A stretch of DNA of 38,894 nucleotides. Source: an uncultured Erysipelotrichaceae bacterium (lineage in GTDB: Bacteria > Bacillota_I > Bacilli_A > RF39 > UBA660). This document shows, piece by piece, positions 18,071 to 25,825 of this stretch. A program made the position numbers and the translations under genes. The stretch covers positions 1 to 38,894 of the forward strand of contig CACZQI010000051.1 of the NCBI GenBank assembly GCA_902783345.1, in the 5' to 3' direction. Each line of letters starts with the position of its first letter. The first letter of the stretch is position 1. The notes under the pieces were generated by a model. It was not told the origin of the DNA and ran no database searches. It worked only from the letters and a program-made list of their open reading frames with translations.

Positions 18071-19240
18071 ATGAAAATAGCAGTAGCAGGAACAGGTTAT
18101 GTTGGTTTATCATTAGCAACATTATTAAGTCAAAAATATGAAGTAGTTGCTTTAAATAGAACTAAAGAAAAAGCTGAAATGATTAATAATAGAATTAGTC
18201 CTATTAAAGATGAATATATTGAAAATTATTTTAAGGAGAAAGAGTTAAATTTAAAATGTACTACTGATTATAAAGAAGCTTTTAAAGGAGCTAATTATGT
18301 AATTATAAGTACACCTACTAATTATAATGATGAAACACATTATTTTGATACATCAGCAGTAGAAGATGTAATTGAAAAAGTAATAAGTATGAATATTCCA
18401 GATGTAGTAATGGTTATTAAATCAACTATCCCAGTTGGATACACTGAAAGTATTAAAAGAAAATATGGAATAGATAATATTTTCTTTAGTCCAGAATTTT
18501 TAAGAGAAGGAAAAGCTTTATATGATAATCTATATCCATCAAGAATAATTGTTGGAGAAAAGTCTAAAAGAGCAGAAAAATTTGCAGAGCTACTATCTAG
18601 TTGTGCTCTTAAAGATGATATTGAAATTAAATATATGAATAATACAGAAGCTGAAGCAGTAAAATTATTTGCCAATACTTATTTAGCGCTTAGAGTATCA
18701 TATTTTAATGAATTAGACACTTATGCTGAGTTAAAAGGTTTAAATACTAAAGAGATTCTTGATGGAGTATGTTCTGATCCTAGAATTGGTAATTTTTATA
18801 ACAATCCTTCATTTGGTTATGGGGGGTATTGTCTTCCCAAAGATACAAAACAATTATTAGCTAATTATGAAGGTGTACCCCAAAATATGATTAAAGCTAT
18901 TGTAGATGCTAATAAGACAAGAAAAGAACATATTGTAAATATGGTTATGAAAAGTAAACCTAAAAAAGTTGGCATATATAGGTTAACTATGAAAGCTGGT
19001 TCAGATAATTATCGTACTAGCGCTATTCAAGATATTATAAAATCTTTAAAAGAAAAAAAGGTTCAAATAATAATTTATGAACCTACTTATAAAGAAGAAT
19101 TATTTGATAATTGTGAAGTTATTAATGATTTTAATAAGTTTATTAATACAGCGGATATAATAATTGCTAATAGATTAGATGAAGAACTAAAACCTATTAA
19201 AGATAAAGTCTATACAAGAGATTTATTTTCAAGAGATTAG
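18071..19240 (+). CDS. ugd: UDP-glucose 6-dehydrogenase
   Basis: A 389-residue enzyme that oxidises UDP-glucose twice with NAD+ to give UDP-glucuronate. The N-terminal Rossmann loop is AGTGYVGLS (about residues 6-14), STPTNY follows the NAD strand, SPEFLREG and NTEAEAVKLFANTYLALR are the central motifs, and the catalytic cysteine is Cys254 in GYGGYCLPKD. The C-terminal UDP-binding domain is present. Length and motifs match the UDP-glucose/GDP-mannose dehydrogenase family, and the 4-epimerase next door argues for UDP-glucose. It supplies uronic acid for the polymer and substrate for the epimerase. Confidence 0.92.
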   Translation: MKIAVAGTGYVGLSLATLLSQKYEVVALNRTKEKAEMINNRISPIKDEYIENYFKEKELNLKCTTDYKEAFKGANYVIISTPTNYNDETHYFDTSAVEDVIEKVISMNIPDVVMVIKSTIPVGYTESIKRKYGIDNIFFSPEFLREGKALYDNLYPSRIIVGEKSKRAEKFAELLSSCALKDDIEIKYMNNTEAEAVKLFANTYLALRVSYFNELDTYAELKGLNTKEILDGVCSDPRIGNFYNNPSFGYGGYCLPKDTKQLLANYEGVPQNMIKAIVDANKTRKEHIVNMVMKSKPKKVGIYRLTMKAGSDNYRTSAIQDIIKSLKEKKVQIIIYEPTYKEELFDNCEVINDFNKFINTADIIIANRLDEELKPIKDKVYTRDLFSRD

Positions 19241-19262
19241 TCAAATGATTAATCTTTTTCTT
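19234..19262 (+). terminator. Rho-independent terminator after ugd
   Basis: AGATTA (19234-19239) pairs with TAATCT (19250-19255) around a ten-base loop, followed by TTTTCTTTT. It overlaps the last codons of ugd. The gap 19241-19545 otherwise holds only the small ORF, terminator and promoter listed next. Confidence 0.7.
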
Positions 19263-19358
19263 TTATATTATTAAATACTAAGACAAAGTATTTAAATAAT
19301 ATTGAAAAAATATAGTTAATATTAGAATAAAAAAGAATTAGAAAACTAAAATAGTAAT

Positions 19359-19469
19359 ATGAAAATATTATTAATTATAATTGGTGTATTAAGTGTTTTA
19401 TTTATATTTAGTTCACTAAAAATATCAAGTTTAGAATCTAAAAAAGAAAAGCAAATTTCGACAAAATAA
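19359..19469 (+). CDS. Possible small single-helix membrane protein
   Basis: A 36-codon frame begins MKILLIIIGVLSVLFIF, a clean membrane helix, and ends with a Lys-rich tail. No Shine-Dalgarno site is visible. Its 3' end forms the left arm of a strong terminator, which would be expected of a real transcription unit in this genome. No family is recognised, and it may be a chance frame. Confidence 0.35.
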   Translation: MKILLIIIGVLSVLFIFSSLKISSLESKKEKQISTK

Positions 19470-19492
19470 GGATAGTCAATTTGCTTTTTTTA
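19447..19492 (+). terminator. Strong rho-independent terminator with a long loop
   Basis: AAAAGCAAATT (19447-19457) pairs perfectly over 11 bases with AATTTGCTTTT (19478-19488), followed by more T. The 20-base loop can close further through GAC/GTC. It separates the polysaccharide locus from the sortase operon. Confidence 0.75.
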
Positions 19493-19493
19493 C

Positions 19494-19522
19494 TTGTATT
19501 TACACTCAATTTGAGATATAAT
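19494..19522 (+). promoter_or_regulatory. Promoter of the sortase operon, with a small inverted repeat in the spacer
   Basis: TTGTAT (19494-19499) and TATAAT (19517-19522) have a 17-base spacer. The spacer contains CTCAATTTGAG, a five-base inverted repeat around one T, in a position where a bound regulator would block RNA polymerase. The GGAGG of the first gene lies at 19531. Confidence 0.6.
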
Positions 19523-19545
19523 CACAATATGGAGGATGAATAAAT

Positions 19546-20076
19546 ATGAAGAGAATTTTTTTGGTAAGTTTACTAGCCTTATTGTTTGCCTGTGTAACTA
19601 ATGTTAATGCAATGACAGAGGCAGAGTTAAGAAAAAAATTTGATGAAACTATTACTATCAATGGTAATAAATATGCTATATCTGATGGAGATAAAAAACT
19701 AGCTGATGATTATTTAGCAAAATATGATTTATCAGAAAAAGATTGTGATTATATTGCTAAAAAAATTGATGAAGCAAAAAGCATTTTAACTGATGAAGGT
19801 AAAGAAGACCTATCTAAACTATCAGAAAAAGCTAAAGCAGATTTAAAGAAATTAGTTTCTGATGTATCTGCTAATACATCTGTAAAAGGAACTGTAACAA
19901 ATGGATCAGTAATTGTTTTAAACAAAGATGGTACTACATTTGCAGAAGTAACAAGATTAGTTAAACAAACTGGTATGGAAAATAGTAAAATTGCTATTAT
20001 AGTTGGGTGTGCATTTATTGTTACATTAGTTGGAGCTTGTTTAGTAGTAAAACAAGTCAAAGAAAATAACAATTAA
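19546..20076 (+). CDS. Secreted, probably sortase-anchored small surface protein
   Basis: A 176-residue protein with a signal peptide (about residues 1-22, ending VNA), a Lys/Asp/Glu-rich helical middle (25-110), a short beta-like Gly/Val/Thr segment, and a C-terminal helix (about 149-169) followed by a Lys-containing tail. Directly before this helix is LVKQTGMENS, which looks like a degenerate LPxTG sorting signal (VKQTG). The sortase gene follows immediately through TAATG. I infer that this is the dedicated substrate of that sortase. Its function on the surface is unknown; acidic, helical sortase-partner proteins are known in other Bacillota. Confidence 0.7.
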   Translation: MKRIFLVSLLALLFACVTNVNAMTEAELRKKFDETITINGNKYAISDGDKKLADDYLAKYDLSEKDCDYIAKKIDEAKSILTDEGKEDLSKLSEKAKADLKKLVSDVSANTSVKGTVTNGSVIVLNKDGTTFAEVTRLVKQTGMENSKIAIIVGCAFIVTLVGACLVVKQVKENNN

Positions 20077-20696
20077 TGAAAAATATACTAAAGACATTTG
20101 CTATTAATGTAGCAATTTCTTTTTTCTTTGCTTCTATTTTTATAACTATTACATATTTTTTTACTGAAGGAAAAATTAATTATTATTCATCTTTAATTAA
20201 TTCATTAGTAGTAAATAATAGTAAGGAAACTGAAGCTGTTTTTAGTAAAGAAACTAAAAGATTAATTGAGCTTCCTACTTATGGCAAAAGATTTGGTATT
20301 GTTAAAGTGCCTTCTATAAATTTAAGTTTGCCATTATATCATGGAGATAATTTAAAAATTTTACATTATGGTATTGGTCATTATGCTGGATCATATTTTC
20401 CAGGTGAAGGTGGTAGTATTATTTTACCAGGTCATAATAATATTGGCGTTTTTCATGATTTAGATAAACTCAAAAATGGTGATAAAGTTATAATTGAAGC
20501 AAATTACGGAACTTTTACATACGAAGTTACTAGCTTTAAAGTAGTAAAAGAAACTGAATTAGACGCTTTTCCTATTCAAAAAGATAAAGAATTATTAATA
20601 ATGTATACTTGCTGGCCAATAAATCGTTCTATTGTAGGTCGTAAAACAGAAAGGCTTGTTGTATATGCAAAGAAAATAGGTGAAAGTTATGAATAG
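20076..20696 (+). CDS. Sortase, class D-like
   Basis: A 206-residue transpeptidase with an N-terminal membrane anchor (about residues 8-30) and an outward sortase beta-barrel. The catalytic triad is visible: His120 in LPGHNN, Cys179 in MYTCWP and a downstream Arg, most likely Arg193 in RKTERL. FGIVKVPSINLSLPLYHG is the usual start of the catalytic domain. The single-pass anchor, YGKRFG lead and TC-W-P motif fit class D-type housekeeping or dedicated sortases. It starts by one-base overlap with the proposed substrate gene, and the next gene starts before its stop. Confidence 0.9.
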   Translation: MKNILKTFAINVAISFFFASIFITITYFFTEGKINYYSSLINSLVVNNSKETEAVFSKETKRLIELPTYGKRFGIVKVPSINLSLPLYHGDNLKILHYGIGHYAGSYFPGEGGSIILPGHNNIGVFHDLDKLKNGDKVIIEANYGTFTYEVTSFKVVKETELDAFPIQKDKELLIMYTCWPINRSIVGRKTERLVVYAKKIGESYE

Positions 20697-21495
20697 ATTA
20701 AAAATTATTTTAGGCTACATTCTAGGTTTTATAGCTGCCATTATTTTAAGTAGTTTAACTATCCTATTAATCTTTAAATATACTATTTTAGATAATAATT
20801 ACACAATCCATATTTTAGAAAAAAATAACTATTACGAAAACATATCCAAAGAAATAGAAGAAAAAATGGAAAATTATATGGTTTCATCAGGCTTACCTGA
20901 AACTATATTAAAAGATTTATACTCCGAAAAAGAAATAAAAAGTGATATAAATATTTTTGTTCAAAATGCTTATAAAGGATTACAAACTGAAACTGATATT
21001 GAAAATATTAAACTAAGATTAAATGAAAATATAGATACATATATAACTGATCATAATGTAAAAATAACTAGTCAAAGTTATATTGATTCATTTGTTGACA
21101 ATATGGCCGATTTTTATAAACAAGAAATAGATCTTTATGGAATGTTAAATGGCTATATTAAATATATTCCAAATATTAATAATGGAGTTAATATTACATT
21201 AATTATATTATTAATAGTCTTTGCTGAATTAATGTTTATATTATCTTTATTAAAAGTAAGATTTAAAAGTTCAGTTATTGGATCAGGTGGTTTAATTATT
21301 TTGTTTATAAATTTAATCTTTAATGAAAAAATAGATTATCAAAATATCTTAATAATATCTAATAATTTTTCAAATATTATAAAAATGCTAATTAAGGATA
21401 TTAGTAGTTTTATGTTATCATCAGCTTTATTATTAATTATTATTAGTACTATATTAAACATTGTTGAATCTTTTATAAAAGCAAAATCAAAATAA
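20689..21495 (+). CDS. Hypothetical membrane protein of the sortase operon
   Basis: About 268 residues: one N-terminal membrane helix (about 8-30), an extracellular helical domain (about 35-165) rich in charged residues and Asn, and three C-terminal helices. No family is recognised. The ATG at 20689 is preferred over GTG at 20680 because AGGTG then serves as ribosome binding site. It overlaps the end of the sortase gene by eight bases, so it is co-translated with it. A role in substrate presentation or surface assembly is possible, but nothing in the sequence shows it. Confidence 0.65.
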   Translation: MNRLKIILGYILGFIAAIILSSLTILLIFKYTILDNNYTIHILEKNNYYENISKEIEEKMENYMVSSGLPETILKDLYSEKEIKSDINIFVQNAYKGLQTETDIENIKLRLNENIDTYITDHNVKITSQSYIDSFVDNMADFYKQEIDLYGMLNGYIKYIPNINNGVNITLIILLIVFAELMFILSLLKVRFKSSVIGSGGLIILFINLIFNEKIDYQNILIISNNFSNIIKMLIKDISSFMLSSALLLIIISTILNIVESFIKAKSK

Positions 21496-21509
21496 AAGTA
21501 TTTGATTTT
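21483..21509 (+). terminator. Terminator of the sortase operon
   Basis: AAAATCAAA (21483-21491) pairs perfectly over nine bases with TTTGATTTT (21501-21509). The stem spans the stop codon region. The T-run is only the end of the stem, so efficiency may be modest. Confidence 0.55.
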
Positions 21510-21520
21510 AAGGCTTACAC

Positions 21521-21549
21521 TTGAAAAAAATTGTGGAAGAATGTATAAT
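21521..21549 (+). promoter_or_regulatory. Strong promoter of the chain-length kinase operon
   Basis: TTGAAA (21521-21526) and TATAAT (21544-21549) with a 17-base spacer, close to the consensus for the housekeeping sigma factor. An AAGGAG ribosome binding site follows at 21571. Confidence 0.75.
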
Positions 21550-21584
21550 TTTATATTGAGACTAGCATATAAGGAGTTGAAAAA

Positions 21585-22967
21585 ATGGAAGAAATAAATT
21601 TAAAAGAATTCTTTAATTATTATAAAAAGTTTTCACTTATAATTATAATATTAGTTATTGTTTTAGTAACAGGAATAAGTATTTATAATTTGCGTGTTAA
21701 AACTCCACTTTATACAACTAAAACATCAGTTGTTTTAGTAAAAAGTGAAACAAATAATATGAATATAACAACTGAAGATGATGATACTATTGATGTAGGA
21801 GATATTACTTTAAACCAAAAGTTAGTTGCAACTTATCGTAAAATAATTAAAAGTAGATTAGTTTTAGAACAAGTTGTTAATAATTTAAAACTAGATTATA
21901 CTTTTAAAGAACTTGATAAAGAAGTAAGTGTTAATGCGATAGATGATACCGAAATTTTAGAGATATCTGTTAGTGATGAAGACCCTAAAGTTGCCGCTTT
22001 AATAGCAAACACAATTGTTGATGTCTTTGCTAAAGAAGTATCTAAAATGTATAGCATTAATAATGTTAGCATTTTAGATAAAGCTCAAATACCAGTTAAT
22101 CCATCAAATAATACATTTTTAAGAGATATTGTTCTTGCTATATTTGTAGGTGTTGCTGGATGTTCAGCTTTAATTTTCGTCATATATTATTTTGATGATA
22201 CATTAAGAGATACTGAAGCAATTGAAGATGAAATTGAAATGCCTTTAATTGCTAAAATTATTAAAGATAATAGTAATATAGAGTTAGTAGTTGATAAAAA
22301 ACCAAAGGCTTATGTAAGTGAAAATATTAGAACCCTTAGAACTAATTTACAATTTGCTTCTATAGATGAACAAATAAAAACTTTACTTGTTACAAGTACC
22401 TTACCTGGTGAAGGAAAAAGTTTTATTAGTGCTAATTTAGCAGTTTCATTTGCTCAAGCAGGCAAAAGAGTATTATTGATAGATTGTGATTTAAGGAAAG
22501 GTCGTCAACATAAAATCTTTAATGTAACTAATAAGAAAGGGCTATCTACCTTATTACTTAAAGATATAAATAAATATCCTAATTATATAAACTCCACTAA
22601 TATAAATAATTTGTATTTATTAACTAGAGGCATCCTCCCACCTAATCCAAGTGAACTTCTAAGTTCTAAGAAGAATGAAATATTATTAAATGAATTAAAA
22701 GAACAATTTGAAATTATTATTCTAGATGGTGCTCCTTGTAGTGGGCTATCTGATTCATTAATATTATCTTCGATAGTTGATAAAGTATTAATAGTAAGTT
22801 CAGTTAATTATACGCCAAAAACTGAACTAAAGAATACAAAAAAAGCTTTAGAAAATGTTGGAGCTGATATAGCAGGTTGCATTATTAATAATATTAAAGC
22901 CAGAAAAGATGGATATAGTAGTAGTTATTACTATACGTATTATGGTTATGGAGTAAACGAAGAATAA
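21585..22967 (+). CDS. Fused Wzz chain-length regulator and BY-type tyrosine autokinase
   Basis: A 460-residue protein. Residues about 1-205 form a Wzz/YveK-type adaptor with membrane helices at about 16-34 and 178-200, the usual Pro-rich site (IPVNPSN) lying before the second. Residues about 225-440 are the bacterial tyrosine kinase: Walker A GEGKS (275-279), Walker A' LLIDCDLR (Asp300, Asp302) and Walker B near LDGAP. The C-terminus has a Tyr-rich tail (YSSSYYYTYYGYG) that is autophosphorylated in this family. It should control polymer length and export with the phosphatase that follows. Most Bacillota split these two functions into CpsC and CpsD; here they are one chain. Confidence 0.9.
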   Translation: MEEINLKEFFNYYKKFSLIIIILVIVLVTGISIYNLRVKTPLYTTKTSVVLVKSETNNMNITTEDDDTIDVGDITLNQKLVATYRKIIKSRLVLEQVVNNLKLDYTFKELDKEVSVNAIDDTEILEISVSDEDPKVAALIANTIVDVFAKEVSKMYSINNVSILDKAQIPVNPSNNTFLRDIVLAIFVGVAGCSALIFVIYYFDDTLRDTEAIEDEIEMPLIAKIIKDNSNIELVVDKKPKAYVSENIRTLRTNLQFASIDEQIKTLLVTSTLPGEGKSFISANLAVSFAQAGKRVLLIDCDLRKGRQHKIFNVTNKKGLSTLLLKDINKYPNYINSTNINNLYLLTRGILPPNPSELLSSKKNEILLNELKEQFEIIILDGAPCSGLSDSLILSSIVDKVLIVSSVNYTPKTELKNTKKALENVGADIAGCIINNIKARKDGYSSSYYYTYYGYGVNEE

Positions 22968-23674
22968 TGACTGATATACATAATCATTTATTATATGGAA
23001 TTGATGATGGTTCAAAGTCTATTGAAGAAAGTATTGAAGTTTTAAAAGAAATGAAAAAGTGTGGTTTTGATAATATTATACTAACGCCACATTATATTAA
23101 AGATAGTAAATATAATAGTTCAAAAAAAAATAATTTAGAAAAAATGAAAAATTTGCAAGAAGCTCTTGATAAGGAAAATATAAATATAAATCTATATTTA
23201 GGTAATGAAATATTTATTAATGAAAACATTTATGAGCTTTTAATGCGTGAGGAAATAAACTCTTTAAATGAGACTAATTATTTATTAATAGAGCTTCCTA
23301 TGAGTGGTGAATACGATGATTATAAAGAAATCTTTAAAGATTTAATAAATAAAGGTTATCATGTTGTTCTTGCTCATCCAGAAAGATATCACTCTTTTCA
23401 AAAAGATTTTAATAAAATATATGAATTAAACAAAATGGGTGTTTATTTTCAATGCAATTTAGATAGTATTATTGGTGGTTATGGTGAAAATGCCGAAAAA
23501 ACTATTAAAAGATTACTAAAAGAGAAAAAAGTAGCCTTTTTAGCAACCGATATCCATCAAAAAAAACATGATTATACTAAATGGCAAAGAGCTAAACTAG
23601 TTGCTCTTAAATATTTATCTGAAAAAGAATTTGATTTAATTACAAATAAAAATCCTGGTCAGTTAATTGACTAG
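22967..23674 (+). CDS. CpsB/CapC-type PHP tyrosine-protein phosphatase
   Basis: A 235-residue metal-dependent phosphatase of the PHP superfamily that dephosphorylates the BY-kinase. The metal ligands sit in the expected motifs: DIHNHLLYGIDDG (residues 3-15), LTPHYI, NEIF, AHPERY and the late TDIH. The start overlaps the kinase stop by one base (TAATG), so the kinase and phosphatase are coupled. The gene ends inside a hairpin shared with the convergent acetyltransferase gene. Confidence 0.92.
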   Translation: MTDIHNHLLYGIDDGSKSIEESIEVLKEMKKCGFDNIILTPHYIKDSKYNSSKKNNLEKMKNLQEALDKENININLYLGNEIFINENIYELLMREEINSLNETNYLLIELPMSGEYDDYKEIFKDLINKGYHVVLAHPERYHSFQKDFNKIYELNKMGVYFQCNLDSIIGGYGENAEKTIKRLLKEKKVAFLATDIHQKKHDYTKWQRAKLVALKYLSEKEFDLITNKNPGQLID

Positions 23675-23678
23675 GATT
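23651..23678. terminator. Bidirectional terminator between convergent genes
   Basis: AATCCT.GTCA (left) and TGAC.AGGATT (right) form a ten-pair stem with one mismatch around GTTAAT. It covers the last codons and stop of the phosphatase gene and reaches the stop of the minus-strand gene. Confidence 0.65.
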
Positions 23679-24366
23679 ATTTTGTATGTTTAGAAATTGT
23701 ATTTTGTACTTTATATTCAGCAAGAAGTTCATCTAAAAGCTCATAATGAACACTATTTTTATGTCTATTTTGAAGTGGCAATATTACATTATCAAGCATA
23801 ATAATTCCTTCATTACTATGGATTATTTCATAATTATCCTCTTTAAAAATATTTGTTTTAATAAAATTGTTTTCATGCATAGAATCTTTAAATAATAACA
23901 TTTTTCTTTTATCACTAAAGTCTAAACTACGACAAACCGTAATTACATCTGGTCTTGTTTCATAAAGTGATGTATCTAATATTTCAAAACCATATGACTT
24001 TAGTAAATAAAGTAAGAATGGTTTTCTTTGTTTATCATTAACTCCTAACTTATAATTATTATTCATACATAAATCAATCCAGTTAGCGACTAAAAAAGAT
24101 GCTATATTTAAATTACGATATTCTTTATTTACCATAATACCAATAAAATTACTTTGTTTGTTTTCAAAATCTAAATAAAAGTAAAGATATCCTTGAAGAA
24201 TCAAATCCCCATTTATATTAGTATAAACACTAATATAAAATTTAGGTTTACCAGAGCCATCATCAATTGCTTTTTTAATATACAAATTTTCATCAAAATC
24301 ACCTGAATAAAAACCGTCTTTAAATAGTTTTTTCTCTCCTTCAGTTAAATTATTTAAACTATTCAT
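23677..24366 (-). CDS. GNAT-fold acetyltransferase-like protein
   Basis: About 229 residues. The core (about residues 35-140) has the GNAT layout: a strand region FYISVYTNI, a long strand GYLYFYLDF, then IGIMVNKEYRNLNIASFLVANWI, whose (Q/R)xxGxG/A-like loop is reduced to RNLNIAS, and KSYGFEI near the end of the fold. The substrate is unknown. The start at 24366 is chosen because GAAGGTGG precedes it; an upstream open frame of 66 codons overlaps the divergent gene and is not needed. It is divergent from the GGDEF gene and convergent with the phosphatase gene. Confidence 0.65.
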   Translation of the reverse strand: MNSLNNLTEGEKKLFKDGFYSGDFDENLYIKKAIDDGSGKPKFYISVYTNINGDLILQGYLYFYLDFENKQSNFIGIMVNKEYRNLNIASFLVANWIDLCMNNNYKLGVNDKQRKPFLLYLLKSYGFEILDTSLYETRPDVITVCRSLDFSDKRKMLLFKDSMHENNFIKTNIFKEDNYEIIHSNEGIIMLDNVILPLQNRHKNSVHYELLDELLAEYKVQNTISKHTK

Positions 24367-24400
24367 TTTACCACCTTCTATTATACTTTTTTTAAACCTG

Positions 24401-24431
24401 TGTATAATAATAGTATATATTATTTTGTCAA
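24401..24431 (-). promoter_or_regulatory. Promoter of the GNAT gene
   Basis: On the minus strand a perfect TTGACA (24426-24431) precedes TATACA with a 19-base spacer, or TTATAC with 18. It lies in the 144-base divergent region shared with the GGDEF gene. Confidence 0.45.
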
Positions 24432-24457
24432 ATAATTCAAAACTATACACTGTTAAT

Positions 24458-24486
24458 TTGCATTTTTCATTTACATCGTATATAAT
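24458..24486 (+). promoter_or_regulatory. Promoter of the GGDEF gene
   Basis: TTGCAT (24458-24463) and TATAAT (24481-24486) with a 17-base spacer, 24 bases before the ATG. Confidence 0.6.
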
Positions 24487-24510
24487 CAAATTAAGAATAG
24501 AAGTGATATT

Positions 24511-25515
24511 ATGGAAGAAGCTATTAATAATGGAAGATTGGACCCTCATTATATAGGGTATCAATTGCTAACTAAAGCCTTAAAAAATCCAAATATGTTA
24601 GATGGTATATCTAAATCTTTAGAGTGCGCTAAAAGCTATCTTAATGCTACAGATATATTTTTATATAGATTAGAAGATCATGATGAATATGAAGAGTTAG
24701 TAAATCAAGCTGTTAATAACGATCATAACAAAGTAATTACAGAGGTTTTAAATAAAGCAAAAAGTTTAATTGAGGTAAAGAATAATTTTACAATAAATAT
24801 TACTAATAATGAAATTTCTAATTTAACTTTTGTTCAAATTAATTTAAATAATTGTAAATATGTACTTGCAATAACTAATATAAATGAAAATAATAATACT
24901 TTTAATGATTTTTTAAATGTCATGAAAGAGTCATTAACTATTATTTTAAATAATTATGAAAATTATAAAAATATGTTAAAAATAAGTTATAATGATAGTT
25001 TGACTGGTTTATATAATCGTAGTGCTTATAATAATACAATTAAAGAAATGGATAATAATAATGAGTACTATGCATATGCAATTATAGATTTATTTAGATT
25101 AAAATATATTAATGATAATCATAGTCATGCTGCAGGAGATAAATATATTACTGAAACAGCTGAAGTACTTAAAAAATACTTCCCTAAAACTTTAGTATTA
25201 AAAGATGAAAACGGAGTATCTAAAAAAGTTGATACTGGATGCAGGGTTTATCGTATAGGTGGCGATGAATTTGTAATTATTTCTAATAAAGATGACTTAG
25301 CTACTTTTGAAATTAAAATGCAACTAGCTTCAGAGGATGTTAAAATGCTTAATTTAGGTATTGAAGACCCAAATGCTTACTTAGGACTTAATTATGGTTT
25401 AGCTGAAAGAACTGAAGGAAAAACATCTGAACAGCTATATTTAGAAGCTGATCAAAAACTATTTAATCATAAGAGAGATATGTATATTAATTTAGGGATT
25501 AATAGAAGAAAATAG
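24511..25515 (+). CDS. Diguanylate cyclase (GGDEF) with an N-terminal GAF-like domain
   Basis: A 334-residue soluble protein. Residues about 10-160 form a helical and strand region that resembles a divergent GAF sensor. The GGDEF domain (about 165-325) has DSLTGLYNR, AIIDLFRLKYINDNHSHAAGD, the active-site RIGGDEF (Gly250-Phe254) and a late ADQKLF. All catalytic features for making c-di-GMP from two GTP look present. The usual inhibitory RxxD site five residues before GGDEF is absent (DTGC there), so product inhibition may be lacking. No PilZ or EAL protein is visible in the window. Confidence 0.85.
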   Translation: MEEAINNGRLDPHYIGYQLLTKALKNPNMLDGISKSLECAKSYLNATDIFLYRLEDHDEYEELVNQAVNNDHNKVITEVLNKAKSLIEVKNNFTINITNNEISNLTFVQINLNNCKYVLAITNINENNNTFNDFLNVMKESLTIILNNYENYKNMLKISYNDSLTGLYNRSAYNNTIKEMDNNNEYYAYAIIDLFRLKYINDNHSHAAGDKYITETAEVLKKYFPKTLVLKDENGVSKKVDTGCRVYRIGGDEFVIISNKDDLATFEIKMQLASEDVKMLNLGIEDPNAYLGLNYGLAERTEGKTSEQLYLEADQKLFNHKRDMYINLGINRRK

Positions 25516-25548
25516 AAACAATTATGGTCAAAAACATAATTGTTTTTT
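25516..25548 (+). terminator. Strong terminator after the GGDEF gene
   Basis: AAACAATTATG (25516-25526) pairs perfectly over 11 bases with CATAATTGTTT (25535-25545), followed by T. The gap 25516-25825 otherwise holds the tRNA unit and the promoter of the next gene. Confidence 0.85.
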
Positions 25549-25600
25549 GTTATAACAATAAAAATAACAAGCTTAGATAAAGAAGTTACTGGCAAATATT

Positions 25601-25627
25601 AAAAAAACGCCGAATTTACGACGCTTA
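25601..25627 (-). terminator. Terminator of the tRNA-Gly unit
   Basis: Read on the minus strand, GCGTCG and CGGCGT pair (two G-U) around TAAATT and are followed by six to seven T. It lies just downstream of the tRNA. Confidence 0.6.
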
Positions 25628-25634
25628 TTTCATA

Positions 25635-25709
25635 TGGAGCAAGTGAGGGTAGTCGAAACCCCGTCTCAACCTTGGCAAGGTTGCATTCTAGCCGTTGAAC
25701 CACACCTGC
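25635..25709 (-). tRNA. tRNA-Gly (anticodon GCC)
   Basis: The 75-base minus-strand sequence folds as a full cloverleaf. The acceptor arm GCAGGTG pairs with CACTTGC (one G-U), the D arm is GTTC/GAAT, and the anticodon stem CAACC/GGTTG encloses TTGCCAA, giving anticodon GCC. The T arm loop is TTCGACT. The discriminator base is T and the 3' CCA is encoded. GCC reads GGC and GGT glycine codons. It has its own promoter and terminator and is transcribed against its neighbours. Confidence 0.95.
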
Positions 25710-25722
25710 ATTGGATATATGT

Positions 25723-25750
25723 ATTATAACATAAATAAACTTATTTTCAA
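25723..25750 (-). promoter_or_regulatory. Promoter of the tRNA-Gly gene
   Basis: On the minus strand TTGAAA (25745-25750) and TATAAT (25723-25728) are separated by 16 bases, and the tRNA starts 13 bases further on. Confidence 0.75.
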
Positions 25751-25771
25751 GTCTTTTAAAACAAAAATATC

Positions 25772-25800
25772 TTTAAATAAATGCTGTTTAATGGTACAAT
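25772..25800 (+). promoter_or_regulatory. Promoter of the LtaS gene
   Basis: TTTAAA (25772-25777) and TACAAT (25795-25800) with a 17-base spacer; a GAAAGGTG ribosome binding site follows before the ATG. Confidence 0.45.
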
Positions 25801-25825
25801 ATTTTATAGATAGAAAGGTGCTAGT

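Noticed and set aside
24367..24564. A 66-codon N-terminal extension of the GNAT gene
   Set aside because: It would cover both promoters and the start of the divergent GGDEF gene. The internal ATG at 24366 has a good ribosome binding site and gives a normal protein.
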